33,607 nt of DNA from Deltaproteobacteria bacterium SG8_13 (lineage in GTDB: Bacteria > Desulfobacterota > Desulfobacteria > Desulfobacterales > SG8-13), in assembly GCA_001303025.1 (NCBI GenBank), contig LJNK01000035.1, positions 1 to 33,607 of the forward strand, in the 5' to 3' direction. Below the pieces are notes generated by a model, which worked only from the letters and a program-made list of their open reading frames with translations, was not told the DNA's origin and ran no database searches. This document shows positions 7,264 through 16,258 of the stretch, piece after piece. Position 1 is the stretch's first letter, and each line of letters opens with the position of its first letter. The translations under genes were made by a program, and so were the position numbers.

Positions 7264-7296
7264 AAGGAGGTGCTCCGTCCGACGGCGCACCTCCTT
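7264..7296 (+). other. Strong hairpin between aapJ and aapQ
   Basis: AAGGAGGTGC (7264-7273) pairs perfectly with GCACCTCCTT (7287-7296). Inside, after one mismatch, CCGT/ACGG adds four pairs around a three-base loop. There is no T-run, so it is more likely an RNA 3'-end stabiliser or partial terminator that sets the aapJ:aapQ ratio. The left arm is a near-perfect match to the anti-Shine-Dalgarno sequence, but it is locked in the stem and lies too far from any start codon. Confidence 0.7.
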
Positions 7297-7342
7297 ATCT
7301 CATTGCCAGCCGGTGAACCAATCCTTGGAAAGCGCGGGATCG

Positions 7343-8515
7343 ATGGGCAACGCAGCAGCACAAAAAGTCCCTTTCTGGCTCGACCCCAAGAAACGGGGCA
7401 TCGTGTTTCAGATCGGCACCGTTTGCATGGTGGGGCTGCTGGCCTACTACCTGATTTCCAACGTTCTCATCAACCTGGAAAAGCAATCCATCGCCACCGG
7501 ATGGGGCTTCCTCACCAAGGAATCCTCTTTTGAAGTCGGCGAATCTCTTATTTCCTACTCGTCTGCCGATACTTACGCCCGGGCCCTGCTGGTCGGCGCC
7601 TTGAACACGCTGAAGGTTTCCTTCATCGGCATTGTCATTACGGTAATTCTCGGCACGGTTGTCGGAATCGCCCGACTTTCGACCAACTGGCTGGTGTCCC
7701 GGCTGGCGAAGGGATACATCGAGGTGATGCAGGACATTCCGGTGTTGCTGCAGTTGTTTTTCTGGTACGCGGTTTTTTACGAAACATTTCCTTCACCGCG
7801 GCAGGCGCTGAATCCCATCACCGGGGTCTTTCTCTGCAACCGCGGCGTCGCCTTCGCCGTTCCGGCCGCCCACCCGGCCCACGCCTACATGCTGGCGGCT
7901 CTGGTTGTCGGCCTGGTTCTGGCATTCTTTCTGCGACGCTGGGCCAAAAAACGTCAGGACCGGACCGGACAGTCCTTCCCGGTGTTTCGCGTATCCGCAG
8001 GCATGGTAGTGGGCTTTCCGCTGCTCGCCTGGCTGGCCTTCGGCGCTCCCACGGCCATGGATGTTCCCAAGCTGGTCGGGTTTAACTTCACGGGCGGCCT
8101 GACCCTCAGCCCGGAGTTTTTTGCCCTGTTGATGGGACTGGTGCTCTACACCGGCGCCTTCGTGGCCGAAGTGGTCCGGGCCGGCATCCAGTCGGTCAGC
8201 AGGGGGCAGCAGGAGGCGGCCATGTCCATCGGCCTGCGACCCTCCCAGGTGCTCAACCTGGTGATCCTGCCCCAGGCACTGCGGGTGATTATACCGCCGC
8301 TGACCAGCCAGATGCTCAACCTGACGAAAAACAGCTCGCTGGCGGTTGCGATCGGGTTTCCGGATTTCGTTTCGGTGGCCAACACCACCATCAATCAAAC
8401 CGGTCAGTCGATCGAAGGGGTCGCGCTGATCATGGCGGTGTACCTGTTTTTCAGCTTGTCCACTTCCGCCTTTATGAATTGGTACAATAAACGGGTCAAG
8501 CTTGTTGAGAGGTAA
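7343..8515 (+). CDS. aapQ: General L-amino-acid ABC transporter, permease AapQ
   Basis: This is a 390-residue inner-membrane permease of the HisMQ/AapQ type. A first hydrophobic helix (IGTVCMVGLLAYYLISNVLI) is followed by a periplasmic loop. The core transport domain starts at SADTYARALLVGALNTLKVSFIGI, and the ATPase-coupling EAA loop reads AGIQSVSRGQQEAAMSIGL. A central hydrophobic/charged insert (about residues 170-250) is typical of the long Aap permeases compared with the roughly 220-residue HisQ. ATG 7343 has GGAAAG ten bases upstream. GTG 7313 would add ten residues but lacks a ribosome site, although it would match the roughly 400 residues of rhizobial AapQ. It works as a heterodimer with AapM. 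Confidence 0.92.
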   Translation: MGNAAAQKVPFWLDPKKRGIVFQIGTVCMVGLLAYYLISNVLINLEKQSIATGWGFLTKESSFEVGESLISYSSADTYARALLVGALNTLKVSFIGIVITVILGTVVGIARLSTNWLVSRLAKGYIEVMQDIPVLLQLFFWYAVFYETFPSPRQALNPITGVFLCNRGVAFAVPAAHPAHAYMLAALVVGLVLAFFLRRWAKKRQDRTGQSFPVFRVSAGMVVGFPLLAWLAFGAPTAMDVPKLVGFNFTGGLTLSPEFFALLMGLVLYTGAFVAEVVRAGIQSVSRGQQEAAMSIGLRPSQVLNLVILPQALRVIIPPLTSQMLNLTKNSSLAVAIGFPDFVSVANTTINQTGQSIEGVALIMAVYLFFSLSTSAFMNWYNKRVKLVER

Positions 8516-8532
8516 CTTTCTTCCGCAGGTAC

Positions 8533-9669
8533 ATGCCTGCGACTGATCCGCAAGCATACTCACAGATCATGGAACAGACTAGTGCCGACATAACCGCAAG
8601 CGATGACATCCGGCCACCGGTGGCGAGCATCGGTGTCATCGGATGGGTCCGGGCCAACCTGTTCGACGGGTGGTTCAACTCCCTGCTGACCCTGGCAACT
8701 TTATACGCGCTCTGGGTTGTGGTCCCGCCGATCGTTCGCTGGGTTATTATCGACGCTGTGTGGAACACCACCGGTGCCGAATGCCGGGATGCTGCCGGCG
8801 CCTGCTGGTCGATCATCGCCACCAATTTCCGGTTCATTCTGTTCGGTTTCTATCCCTACGATCAGCAGTGGCGCCCGCTGGTTGCCATGCTGCTTCTCTT
8901 CGGACTGCTCTATTACAGCCAGGATCGCAAGCACTGGACCAAGATGCTGGGGTACGGCTGGGTGGCGGGTCTGGTGGCGATGGGACTGTTGATGCGCGGT
9001 GGCCTCCTGGGATTATCCTCGGTGGAGACCACCAAGTGGGGCGGCCTGCCGCTGACATTGCTGCTGTCGGTGTTCGGGCTCACGGCGGCCTACCCCCTGG
9101 GGGTAATTCTGGCGCTGGGGCGCCAGTCGCGGCTGCCCATCATCAAATGGCTGTGTGTCGTCTATATCGAGCTGATCCGGGGAGTGCCCCTGATCAGCCT
9201 GCTGTTCATGGGCTCGATCATCTTCCCGCTGTTTTTACCGGAGGGCATAACGATCAACAAAATACTGCGGGCACAGGTGGCCATCATCCTGTTTACCGCC
9301 GCGTATATCGCCGAGGTGGTGCGGGGCGGACTGCAGGGGATGTCACGGGGGCAGTATGAGGCGGCCGAATCGTTGGGATTGAATTACTACCTGACGATGC
9401 GATTGATCATTTTGCCCCAGGCGCTGAAAATCGTTATTCCTCCGACAGTGAGCATATTGATCTCGGCGTTCAAAGATACGTCCCTGGTGGTCATCATTGC
9501 CCTGTGGGATTTGCTGAAAACCAGCCAGGCGGTTTTGTCCAACCCGGAATGGATGGGGTTCAGCCGGGAGGCATATATATTTATCGCCATTCTATATTTC
9601 CTGGGATGCTTTTCCATGTCCAATTACAGCCGCAGGCTGGAAAGAGAGCTCGACAGGGACCGACCGTAA
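8533..9669 (+). CDS. aapM: General L-amino-acid ABC transporter, permease AapM
   Basis: This is a 378-residue inner-membrane permease, partner of AapQ. It has an N-terminal cytoplasmic tail, helices from about residue 50, and a C-terminal core with the coupling loop GGLQGMSRGQYEAAESLGL. IELIRGVPLISLLFMGSIIFPLF matches the conserved ELxRGxPLxxLLF motif of amino-acid permeases. The end (FLGCFSMSNYSRRLERELDRD) is characteristic of AapM/HisM proteins. The gene begins 17 bases after aapQ. ATG 8533 has only AGGT close by, and ATG 8569 (366 residues) is a possible alternative. Known AapM proteins are about 380 residues, which favours 8533. Confidence 0.92.
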   Translation: MPATDPQAYSQIMEQTSADITASDDIRPPVASIGVIGWVRANLFDGWFNSLLTLATLYALWVVVPPIVRWVIIDAVWNTTGAECRDAAGACWSIIATNFRFILFGFYPYDQQWRPLVAMLLLFGLLYYSQDRKHWTKMLGYGWVAGLVAMGLLMRGGLLGLSSVETTKWGGLPLTLLLSVFGLTAAYPLGVILALGRQSRLPIIKWLCVVYIELIRGVPLISLLFMGSIIFPLFLPEGITINKILRAQVAIILFTAAYIAEVVRGGLQGMSRGQYEAAESLGLNYYLTMRLIILPQALKIVIPPTVSILISAFKDTSLVVIIALWDLLKTSQAVLSNPEWMGFSREAYIFIAILYFLGCFSMSNYSRRLERELDRDRP

Positions 9670-9798
9670 TTTGCCTTTGAAAACACCAACATTTCGGCTC
9701 CCATTCGAAGGCGCGGGTCCCGGTTTCACCTATCAGACTGCAGCGGCCACAGCAGACCCGGCTGCAGGGGCGAATGACTCAAAAAAAAAGAGTATATC

Positions 9799-10575
9799 AT
9801 GACTGAAGAACAAGCCACAGAAACGGCATCCCCGGATATCGAAGATTCGATAATCGAGATCATCAACATGCACAAATGGTTCGGCGATTTTCACGTGTTG
9901 AACGACATCAACCTGAAAGTCGGTCGCAAAGAACGGATCGTGATTTGCGGACCATCGGGCTCCGGCAAGTCAACATTGATCCGCTGCATCAACCGCCTCG
10001 AGCAGCACCAGCGCGGGCAGATCATCGTCGACGGGATCGAACTGACCAACAATATCAAGAATATCGAAAAAATACGGGCTGAAGTGGGGATGGTATTTCA
10101 GCATTTCAACCTGTTTCCTCACCTGACCATCGTTGACAACCTGGCCCTGGGGCCGATCTGGGTGCGTAAAACGCCGCGGAAGGAGGCCGAAGAAATCGCC
10201 ATGTACTACCTGGAGAAAGTCCATATCGCCGAACAGGCCAAGAAATACCCCGGACAGCTCTCCGGCGGCCAGCAGCAGCGGGTGGCCATTGCCCGCAGCC
10301 TGTGCATGTCTCCCAAGGTGATGCTCTTCGATGAGCCGACATCGGCCCTGGATCCGGAAATGATCAAGGAAGTGCTGGACGTGATGATCGATCTGGCCAC
10401 CGAGGGGATGACCATGATCGTGGTCACCCACGAGATGGGGTTTGCCAAAAGCGTCGCCCACCGGGTGCTGTTTATGGACTTCGGCCAGATCGTGGAAGGC
10501 AACACGCCCACGGAGTTTTTCGACAATCCCCAGCACGATCGGACGAAGCTGTTCCTGAGCCAGATCCTTCACTGA
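9799..10575 (+). CDS. aapP: General L-amino-acid ABC transporter, ATP-binding protein AapP
   Basis: This is a 258-residue ABC ATPase that powers AapQM. All motifs are intact: Walker [10 protein letters not shown] (51-59), Q-loop Q101 in VFQHFNLF, signature LSGGQQQR (154-161), Walker B VMLFDEP (174-180) and H-loop H211 in [22 protein letters not shown] and the roughly 250-residue length are typical of the polar-amino-acid uptake group (HisP/GlnQ/AapP). The gene is 129 bases after aapM; the gap has a short inverted repeat (CTGCAGC 9738-9744, GCTGCAG 9761-9767). A run of nine A (9781-9789) lies just before the start codon, where the ribosome site is weak. No clear terminator follows. Confidence 0.94.
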   Translation: MTEEQATETASPDIEDSIIEIINMHKWFGDFHVLNDINLKVGRKERIVICGPSGSGKSTLIRCINRLEQHQRGQIIVDGIELTNNIKNIEKIRAEVGMVFQHFNLFPHLTIVDNLALGPIWVRKTPRKEAEEIAMYYLEKVHIAEQAKKYPGQLSGGQQQRVAIARSLCMSPKVMLFDEPTSALDPEMIKEVLDVMIDLATEGMTMIVVTHEMGFAKSVAHRVLFMDFGQIVEGNTPTEFFDNPQHDRTKLFLSQILH

Positions 10576-10633
10576 GTCCCGTTTTTCATCACCCGCTACC
10601 ACTTGGATACCTGTAAACCGCTAAACCGCGCCT

Positions 10634-10656
10634 CCAACGGCCGTAATCACCGTTGG
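10634..10656 (+). other. Short hairpin downstream of the aap operon
   Basis: CCAACGG (10634-10640) pairs with CCGTTGG (10650-10656) around nine bases. It could mark the end of the aap transcript, but there is no T-run and the stem is short. Confidence 0.25.
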
Positions 10657-10718
10657 GCGGCTGCTCCCCGTTTTCGCCGGCGGGCACCCAGCTGCCGAGC
10701 ATGATCGGAAATGAGGTA

Positions 10719-10734
10719 CCCGTATCGATACGGG
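10719..10734. promoter_or_regulatory. Perfect 16-bp palindrome upstream of der
   Basis: CCCGTATCGATACGGG is fully self-complementary and ends 119 bases before the der start. It looks like a binding site for a dimeric regulator. A weak promoter-like TTGCGC follows at 10737-10742. The rest of 10576-10853 has no supported gene. Confidence 0.4.
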
Positions 10735-10853
10735 ACTTGCGCCAATTTCATTCCTATTGTATCGGTTGATAGCACATCAGGCGATTCCGGTGCCGTGCCG
10801 ACAGCCGGCAGAGGACCGAAACATTCCCTGTACCTATTTTATCTCTTACGTAT

Positions 10854-12206
10854 ATGAAGCCAATCATCGCTATTGTAGGCCGCCCCAACGTGGGCAAATC
10901 GACCCTCTTTAACCTGTTGACCCGCTCCGGGGATGCCCTGGTGGATGACGCCCCGGGCGTCACCCGTGATCGCCATTACGGTGAGGGAGCCTGGAATGAG
11001 ACAGCCTTTATCGTTGTCGATACAGGCGGGCTGCTGGGTGCGGACGATTTTGCCCACCCGATCCGATCTCAGGTCGACCAGGTCATCGCAGAAGCGGACG
11101 TCGTTATTTTCCTGATGGACGCCAAGGTGGGGGTGTCACCCTTTGATCGCGAAATCCTTTCCGACTTGCGCTCCATCGACAAACCGGTTTTCTTTGCGGT
11201 CAACAAGATCGACAGCCCCCAGCAGGAAGTGCTCATGACCGATTTTTACTCCCTCGGTCTGAGCCGGATCTATCCCATCTCCTCGGCGCACCGTTATGGC
11301 GTTTCAGATCTGCTGGACGATTTGCTGCGAATCTTGCCGGTCCCGGCAGCACCGGCAGAGACACCGGAAGAAGCGGAGATGATTCGCCTGGCGGTGGTGG
11401 GTCGGCCCAATGTGGGTAAATCTTCGCTGATAAACCGGATCCTGGGAGAAGAGCGCCTTCTGGTAAGCGACGTGCCCGGCACGACCCGGGACGCCATCGA
11501 TACGGTTTGCAGCGTCAACTCCCGCTCTTATCTGATGATCGATACGGCCGGCATCCGGCGCAAAGGCAGGGTTTCGCGGAAGCTGGAGAAGTTTTCCGTC
11601 ATGCGGGCGCTGAAAAGCCTCAGTCGTTGTGATGTGGCAATGATCGTCATAGACGCAGAAGAGGGGATTACCGACCAGGATATCACCATCGCCGGCTACG
11701 CCTACGACCGCGGATGCGGATGCATCTTTCTGCTGAACAAGTGGGACAGGGTTGACAGCGATTCGGGCACGGTCCGAAAGTACATGGAGGAGCTGCGACT
11801 GAAAGCGAAATTTTTAAGTTTTGCACCGGCGCTGACCGTCTCGGCGCTGACCGGACAGCGCGTGATGAAGATCTTTAAACACGCCGATGATGTCTACGCC
11901 CAGTATTGCCTGCGCATCGGCACCGGTCGGCTCAACCGGATCATCGAAAACGCGGTGGAGCGGAATGTGCCGGCATTGCATCGCGGGCGCCGCATCAAGT
12001 TCTATTATGCCACCCAGGTAAAAACCAGGCCCCCCACCTTTGTCTGTTTCACCAACTATCCCAAGGCAGTGCACTTTTCCTACCGGCGTTACCTGGTCAA
12101 CCGCCTGCGCGAAGAAACCGGTCTCGACAAAACGCCGGTGAGACTCTACGTGCGGCAGCGGGAAGGGCGACTGAAGAAAAGAGTCCCGTCGGGCCGGAAA
12201 AGGTAG
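10854..12206 (+). CDS. der: Ribosome-assembly GTPase Der (EngA)
   Basis: This is a 450-residue essential GTPase that helps mature the 50S ribosomal subunit. It has two tandem GTPase domains and a C-terminal KH-like domain. Domain 1 has GRPNVGKST (9-17), DTGG and NKID. Domain 2 has GRPNVGKSS (from about 183), DTAGIRRKG and NKWD. The C-terminal part includes RRIKFYYATQVKTRPPTF and FTNYPKAVHFSYRRYL, both typical of Der. The start ATG 10854 has no clear Shine-Dalgarno. The rarA start lies four bases after the stop, so the two are probably one transcript. Confidence 0.96.
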   Translation: MKPIIAIVGRPNVGKSTLFNLLTRSGDALVDDAPGVTRDRHYGEGAWNETAFIVVDTGGLLGADDFAHPIRSQVDQVIAEADVVIFLMDAKVGVSPFDREILSDLRSIDKPVFFAVNKIDSPQQEVLMTDFYSLGLSRIYPISSAHRYGVSDLLDDLLRILPVPAAPAETPEEAEMIRLAVVGRPNVGKSSLINRILGEERLLVSDVPGTTRDAIDTVCSVNSRSYLMIDTAGIRRKGRVSRKLEKFSVMRALKSLSRCDVAMIVIDAEEGITDQDITIAGYAYDRGCGCIFLLNKWDRVDSDSGTVRKYMEELRLKAKFLSFAPALTVSALTGQRVMKIFKHADDVYAQYCLRIGTGRLNRIIENAVERNVPALHRGRRIKFYYATQVKTRPPTFVCFTNYPKAVHFSYRRYLVNRLREETGLDKTPVRLYVRQREGRLKKRVPSGRKR

Positions 12207-12210
12207 GAGC

Positions 12211-13575
12211 ATGGACCTCTTCGAGTTTCAGGCCGAACAATCGATGCAATCTTCCAGGCCTCTGGCCGAGAGAATGCGCCCGAGAAGTCTATCTGAATTT
12301 GTCGGTCAGCAGCACCTGGTCGGCGAGGGGAGATTGATCCGCCGGGCCATCGAGAACGATCAGATCTTTTCGATGATCCTGTGGGGCCCCCCGGGTTGCG
12401 GCAAGACAACACTGGCGCGAATTGTGGCCCGGGAGACCCGATCTCACTTTGCGCATTTTTCGGCGGTGCTCTCCGGTGTTCGCGACATCCGGGCGGTCAT
12501 CGAAACTGCACGCAACCAGTTAAAAATTCATCGAAAAAAAACGGTTCTGTTCGTCGACGAGATCCACCGCTTCAACAAATCCCAGCAGGACGCGTTTCTG
12601 CACCATGTTGAAAGCGGGTTGATTACGCTCATTGGCGCTACCACCGAAAATCCTTCCTTCGAGGTCATCGCTCCGCTGCTGTCCCGCTGCAGGGTGGTGA
12701 CCCTCCATCCGCTCGAAGACGATGATATCCGGTCGATCATCACCGGGGCGGTTGCCGACGCAGACCGAGGACTGGGGCTCGTGCCGGTGACGCTGGAGCC
12801 GGATGCCGAAGACTACCTGGTTCGGATAGTCGATGGGGATGCCCGGGTGGCCCTCAACAACCTGGAGGTTGCTGCTGCATACAGCGCTTCGGAGACAGCG
12901 GACTGTGAAAAACCGGAGGCGGTGGTCCTCACGCTGGAAAAAGTGGAGAACGCGTTGCAGAAAAAAGCGCTGCTCTACGATAAGTCTGGAGAAGAGCATT
13001 ACAACCTGATATCGGCGCTGCACAAAAGCCTGCGCGGGGGCGATGCGGATGCTTCGCTTTACTGGCTGGCCCGAATGCTGGCCGCCGGCGAGGATCCGCT
13101 TTACATCGCCCGCCGGATGGTGCGTTTCGCTTCAGAGGATGTAGGCAACGCGGACCCCCGCGCCCTGCAGGTTGCCCTTAACGCCATGGAGGCGTTTCGA
13201 TTCATCGGTGCCCCCGAGGGCGAGCTCGCATTGGCCCAGGCGGCGGTCTATCTTGCAGCCGCACCGAAGAGTAACAGCCTCTACACAGCGTACGGCGGTG
13301 TTCGCGCGGAGATCGACCGGACCGGGGCACTGCCGGTGCCGCTGCACATCCGCAACGCGCCGACGAATTTGATGAAAAAACTCGGCTACGGGCGTGGCTA
13401 TCGATATGCCCACGACTATCCGGATGCCGTCACCTCCCAGCAATACCTGCCGGACAAGCTCATCGGACGCACCTACTACCGGCCTGCTGAGAGGGGGTAC
13501 GAAAAAACCATCAAAGAGCGACTGGCATTCTGGAAGCGGTTGGCGGAGGGAAGGGAAGAGAAGGAGGCGAAATGA
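12211..13575 (+). CDS. rarA: Replication-associated recombination protein A (AAA+ ATPase)
   Basis: This is a 454-residue RarA/MgsA-family clamp-loader-like ATPase that acts at stalled replication forks. It has Walker A GPPGCGKT (59-66), Walker B FVDEIHRF with D116/E117, a sensor region TTENPSFEV, and the C-terminal tetramerisation part with GSPEG-like GAPEGELALAQAAVYLA and PVPLHIRNAPT. The length is standard. ATG 12211 follows TAGGAG and sits four bases after der. The gene is convergent with the NRDE gene, with only 12 bases between the stops and no obvious terminator. Confidence 0.95.
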   Translation: MDLFEFQAEQSMQSSRPLAERMRPRSLSEFVGQQHLVGEGRLIRRAIENDQIFSMILWGPPGCGKTTLARIVARETRSHFAHFSAVLSGVRDIRAVIETARNQLKIHRKKTVLFVDEIHRFNKSQQDAFLHHVESGLITLIGATTENPSFEVIAPLLSRCRVVTLHPLEDDDIRSIITGAVADADRGLGLVPVTLEPDAEDYLVRIVDGDARVALNNLEVAAAYSASETADCEKPEAVVLTLEKVENALQKKALLYDKSGEEHYNLISALHKSLRGGDADASLYWLARMLAAGEDPLYIARRMVRFASEDVGNADPRALQVALNAMEAFRFIGAPEGELALAQAAVYLAAAPKSNSLYTAYGGVRAEIDRTGALPVPLHIRNAPTNLMKKLGYGRGYRYAHDYPDAVTSQQYLPDKLIGRTYYRPAERGYEKTIKERLAFWKRLAEGREEKEAK

Positions 13576-13587
13576 TGCGCTTGTGCC

Positions 13588-14391
13588 TCAGTTCCTGCCG
13601 TTTTCGCAGGGGCCGCTGGTCAAAGAGAACGAGAAGCGACGGTCTTCGCTGCGGCAAGTTTCACCGGATTGGCACGTAAAAGAGCGTTCAACGAAGGTGA
13701 CCTTGCCGTTGCGGGATACCTGGATGACCGAGGAAGAACGTGTGCCGTAGGTTGCGCTGGTGATAAAGATCGGTGAGAGAACCCGTTCCCACTGCAGGCC
13801 GACACCGGTGTCGGGAAGCGCGTTATCGGCTGCGGGTGTTTTATCGGCCAGCAATGCCAGCATCGGTTCAATGCGCCCTGCTTGACCCTCTTCGATGAGT
13901 TTCTGCAAGCCGGCCTTGCCGTTTCTGACTTTCGGCCAGCTCGTGTTGAGCAGGTGATTGCTCAGACCGTAAACGCCCGGTTCGATATGTAAGATCTCTG
14001 CGCTTTGGTTGGAGAGATACCAGAGACCGCCGCGGTCTCCAACGATCAGGTTGAATCCATTGTAGCGGTGCGCTTCGGAGGCGATACGGGACAAATAGCG
14101 CTCGGCCGGTTCGCTGCCGGCCAGATAATCGCCAACGAGAAAACCCCGGGACGGGGCTTGGGGAAGAACCCGCCGGGGATCGCGGTAGTTGGTGACAGCT
14201 GCAATGCGACCGCTGCGGGAGATGCCAAGCCAGGTACCGCCTCCTTTCAGGTCGCGGCCGGCAAATATATCCGGTCGGTCTTCCCAGACATCTAACGGAA
14301 GTGTCGGGCGTTCATAGAACTCGTCCCGGTTGGCCGCCAGCAGCAACCGGTATTGCGGGTGGATGTCATAAGCAAACAGGATCAGACACAT
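13588..14391 (-). CDS. NRDE (TANGO2-like) family protein
   Basis: This is a 267-residue protein of the NRDE family, named for the motif seen here in LLLAANRDEFYERPT. The start at ATG 14391 places a cysteine at position 2 (MCLILFAYDIHPQYR), the expected Ntn-hydrolase-like N-terminal nucleophile. A GAGGTG box sits just upstream. Other family signatures are AGRDLKGGGTWLGISRSGRIAAVTNYRDP and GLSNHLLNTSWPKV. Eukaryotic TANGO2 has been linked to haem and lipid handling; bacterial members have no settled role. An open frame reaches to 14529 but the extra N-terminal part is not family-like and would bury the cysteine. The gene is divergent from the thiolase gene across about 155 bases. Confidence 0.88.
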   Translation of the reverse strand: MCLILFAYDIHPQYRLLLAANRDEFYERPTLPLDVWEDRPDIFAGRDLKGGGTWLGISRSGRIAAVTNYRDPRRVLPQAPSRGFLVGDYLAGSEPAERYLSRIASEAHRYNGFNLIVGDRGGLWYLSNQSAEILHIEPGVYGLSNHLLNTSWPKVRNGKAGLQKLIEEGQAGRIEPMLALLADKTPAADNALPDTGVGLQWERVLSPIFITSATYGTRSSSVIQVSRNGKVTFVERSFTCQSGETCRSEDRRFSFSLTSGPCENGRN

Positions 14392-14546
14392 GGACACCTC
14401 GTTGACGGGCGATTCGACGATATGGTAGGGGTGAAATCGTTTCGATCGGATCTGTGGTGCCGGTCGCTGTACCGATCCGGTCCACAGCCCGTCAGATTCA
14501 AACCTAATCAGCAACCGTCGGAAAATCAACAGGAGGTCATCGCAAG

Positions 14547-15833
14547 ATGAGAGAAGCGGTCATAGTCAGCGGCGTCAGAACGGCGATCGGTAATTTTGGC
14601 GGCAGCCTGCAGTCGGTGCCGGCGGTAGATCTGGGTGCAGCCGTCCTGAAAGCTGCTCTCAGACGCGCCGGTCTGAGACCCGAGGTGAGCACGCAGGTGG
14701 AAGCGATGGCGCCGGATAAACTCAAGGGGGCCGGGCTGATCGAACTGGAGAAAAAGCAGCGCGATTGGGAGGCATCGGCCACCCCGGTTTCCGTGGACGA
14801 AGTCATCATGGGCCAGGTGCTGCAGGCCGGTCTGGGGCAGAATCCGGCGCGCCAGGCGATGATTCGCGCCGGTATATCCAAGGAGACGCCGGCAATGACT
14901 GTCAACAAGGTGTGCGGGTCCGGATTGAAAGCCGTTGCAATCGGGGCCTCGGCCATTATGACCGGACAGGCTGAGGTGGTGCTTGCCGGTGGTCAGGAAA
15001 ATATGAGTCAGGTGCCCCTGTCGCTGCCGAAAGCCCGCTGGGGACATCGGATGGAGATCAGCGGTGTCGGAGAAGTCGTGGATTTGATGGTGTTCGACGG
15101 CCTGTACGAAATTTTTTACGGCTACCATATGGGCATTACCGCTGAAAACATTGCTGCGATGTACGGGATCAGCCGCCGGGAGCAGGACGAGCTCGGGGTT
15201 TTGAGTCACCGCCGGGCGCGGGCCGCCATCGCCGAGGGCCTGTTTGAGGAGGAAATATTGCCGGTGGCCGTTAAAACCCGCAAGGGGGAGTCGGTGTTCG
15301 CAGTGGATGAGCGCCCCCTGGACACCGATGTGGAAAAAATGGCCAAACTCCGGCCGGCTTTCAAACCCGACGGCACGGTTACCGCCGGCAACGCTTCGGG
15401 GATCAACGATGCCGCAGCAGCGGTGTTGATGATGAGCGCTGAAAGGGCGCGCACGCTCAATCTCGAATCGATTGTCAGGATCAAGGCTTTTGCCGCCGGA
15501 GGCGTCGATCCCGCTTATATGGGCCTCGGTCCGGTGCCGGCCATTCGCAAGGCACTGGATGCGGCCGAATTGCAGCTCAGCGACATCGACTTGATCGAGC
15601 TCAATGAAGCTTTTGCAGCCCAGGCGATCGGTTGCATGCGGGAGTTGGGCATTGAGACCGACCGTCCCAACGAGCTGGGCAGCGGTATTTCGCTGGGCCA
15701 TCCCATCGGGTGCACCGGCACCCGACAGGTGGTGACCGCCATGCACCAGATGCGACGCAAGGGATACGCCTCCGGTCTGATCAGCATGTGCATCGGTGGC
15801 GGCATGGGGATGGCCATGGTCATCGAGCGCTAA
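14547..15833 (+). CDS. Thiolase (acetyl-CoA acetyltransferase type) with extra segment
   Basis: This is a 428-residue thiolase that condenses or cleaves acyl-CoA at the beta-keto position. Catalytic residues are all present: nucleophile C123 in NKVCGSG, H385 in GHPIGCTG, C415 in CIGGGMG, and the NEAF motif. The start is fixed by AGGAGG before ATG 14547. It is about 35 residues longer than the usual roughly 392. The surplus lies between the N-terminal strands and VDEVIMGQV (about residues 45-82: charged, LKGAGLIELEKKQRDWEAS), so the nucleophile Cys is at 123 rather than near 89. It stands alone with no beta-oxidation partners beside it, so it may serve acetyl-CoA condensation or degradation of an aromatic or fatty acid. 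Confidence 0.93.
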   Translation: MREAVIVSGVRTAIGNFGGSLQSVPAVDLGAAVLKAALRRAGLRPEVSTQVEAMAPDKLKGAGLIELEKKQRDWEASATPVSVDEVIMGQVLQAGLGQNPARQAMIRAGISKETPAMTVNKVCGSGLKAVAIGASAIMTGQAEVVLAGGQENMSQVPLSLPKARWGHRMEISGVGEVVDLMVFDGLYEIFYGYHMGITAENIAAMYGISRREQDELGVLSHRRARAAIAEGLFEEEILPVAVKTRKGESVFAVDERPLDTDVEKMAKLRPAFKPDGTVTAGNASGINDAAAAVLMMSAERARTLNLESIVRIKAFAAGGVDPAYMGLGPVPAIRKALDAAELQLSDIDLIELNEAFAAQAIGCMRELGIETDRPNELGSGISLGHPIGCTGTRQVVTAMHQMRRKGYASGLISMCIGGGMGMAMVIER

Positions 15834-15945
15834 CCGCCCTCTTTGGCGATTTTGTGAGCAGTTGCACTCCGGCAGGTGTTGTTTCGTGACCCTTGCGGGC
15901 TTGAAAAACGGTTGCCGTAATGCGACCGGACGGTGACATTTTCTC

Positions 15946-15975
15946 TTTACACAACCCCTGCTTTGTTGTTATAAG
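15946..15975 (+). promoter_or_regulatory. Predicted promoter of the small membrane protein gene
   Basis: TTTACA (15946-15951), an 18-base spacer and TATAAG (15970-15975) form a good sigma-70 match, 67 bases before ATG 16042. Just after the thiolase stop, CGCC (15835-15838) and GGCG (15845-15848) followed by ATTTT form a weak terminator-like hairpin. Confidence 0.5.
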
Positions 15976-16041
15976 CGCCATCAAATATTCGCTAATTCCG
16001 TAACATCACCAATGCGATCCGGAAGGAGGGCAAGAGGCAAA

Positions 16042-16197
16042 ATGACTGTGGCCAGAAAACTGGGAATACTCGTATTCTTCGGGGTGCCGGCCATCATCGG
16101 CGGCGGAGTCATGTATGCAATCTTTCACGACATGACAGCGGTCGGGATTTATGAGGTAATTCTGCTTCTGGTTGCAGGCGCCTTTATTGCCAGGTAG
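16042..16197 (+). CDS. Small two-helix membrane protein
   Basis: This is a 51-residue hydrophobic protein (MTVARKLGILVFFG...). It has two predicted membrane segments, about residues 7-25 (LGILVFFGVPAIIGGGVMY) and 33-50 (IYEVILLLVAGAFIA), with a short polar loop HDMTAVG between them. ATG 16042 is preferred because GGAGG (16024-16028) and AAGAGG lie upstream. An in-frame ATG at 16012 would add ten basic residues and lies upstream of that ribosome site. It has its own predicted promoter and is followed by a strong terminator. The next gene is a membrane transporter, so the small protein may be an accessory, but that is inference from position. I do not recognise a family. Confidence 0.6.
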   Translation: MTVARKLGILVFFGVPAIIGGGVMYAIFHDMTAVGIYEVILLLVAGAFIAR

Positions 16198-16258
16198 CTT
16201 CGGGACAACTGACACGTCTTTTCCTCGCTTGTTCGACCATCGACCCAATACCTCAGCG

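Noticed and set aside
9781..9789. Nine-A run as a slippage or phase-variation site before aapP
   Set aside because: It lies outside the coding sequence and a single short tract gives no evidence of phase switching.
14526..15746. A 406-codon open frame on the minus strand
   Set aside because: Antisense of the thiolase gene; His/Gly/Arg-rich translation with no domain.
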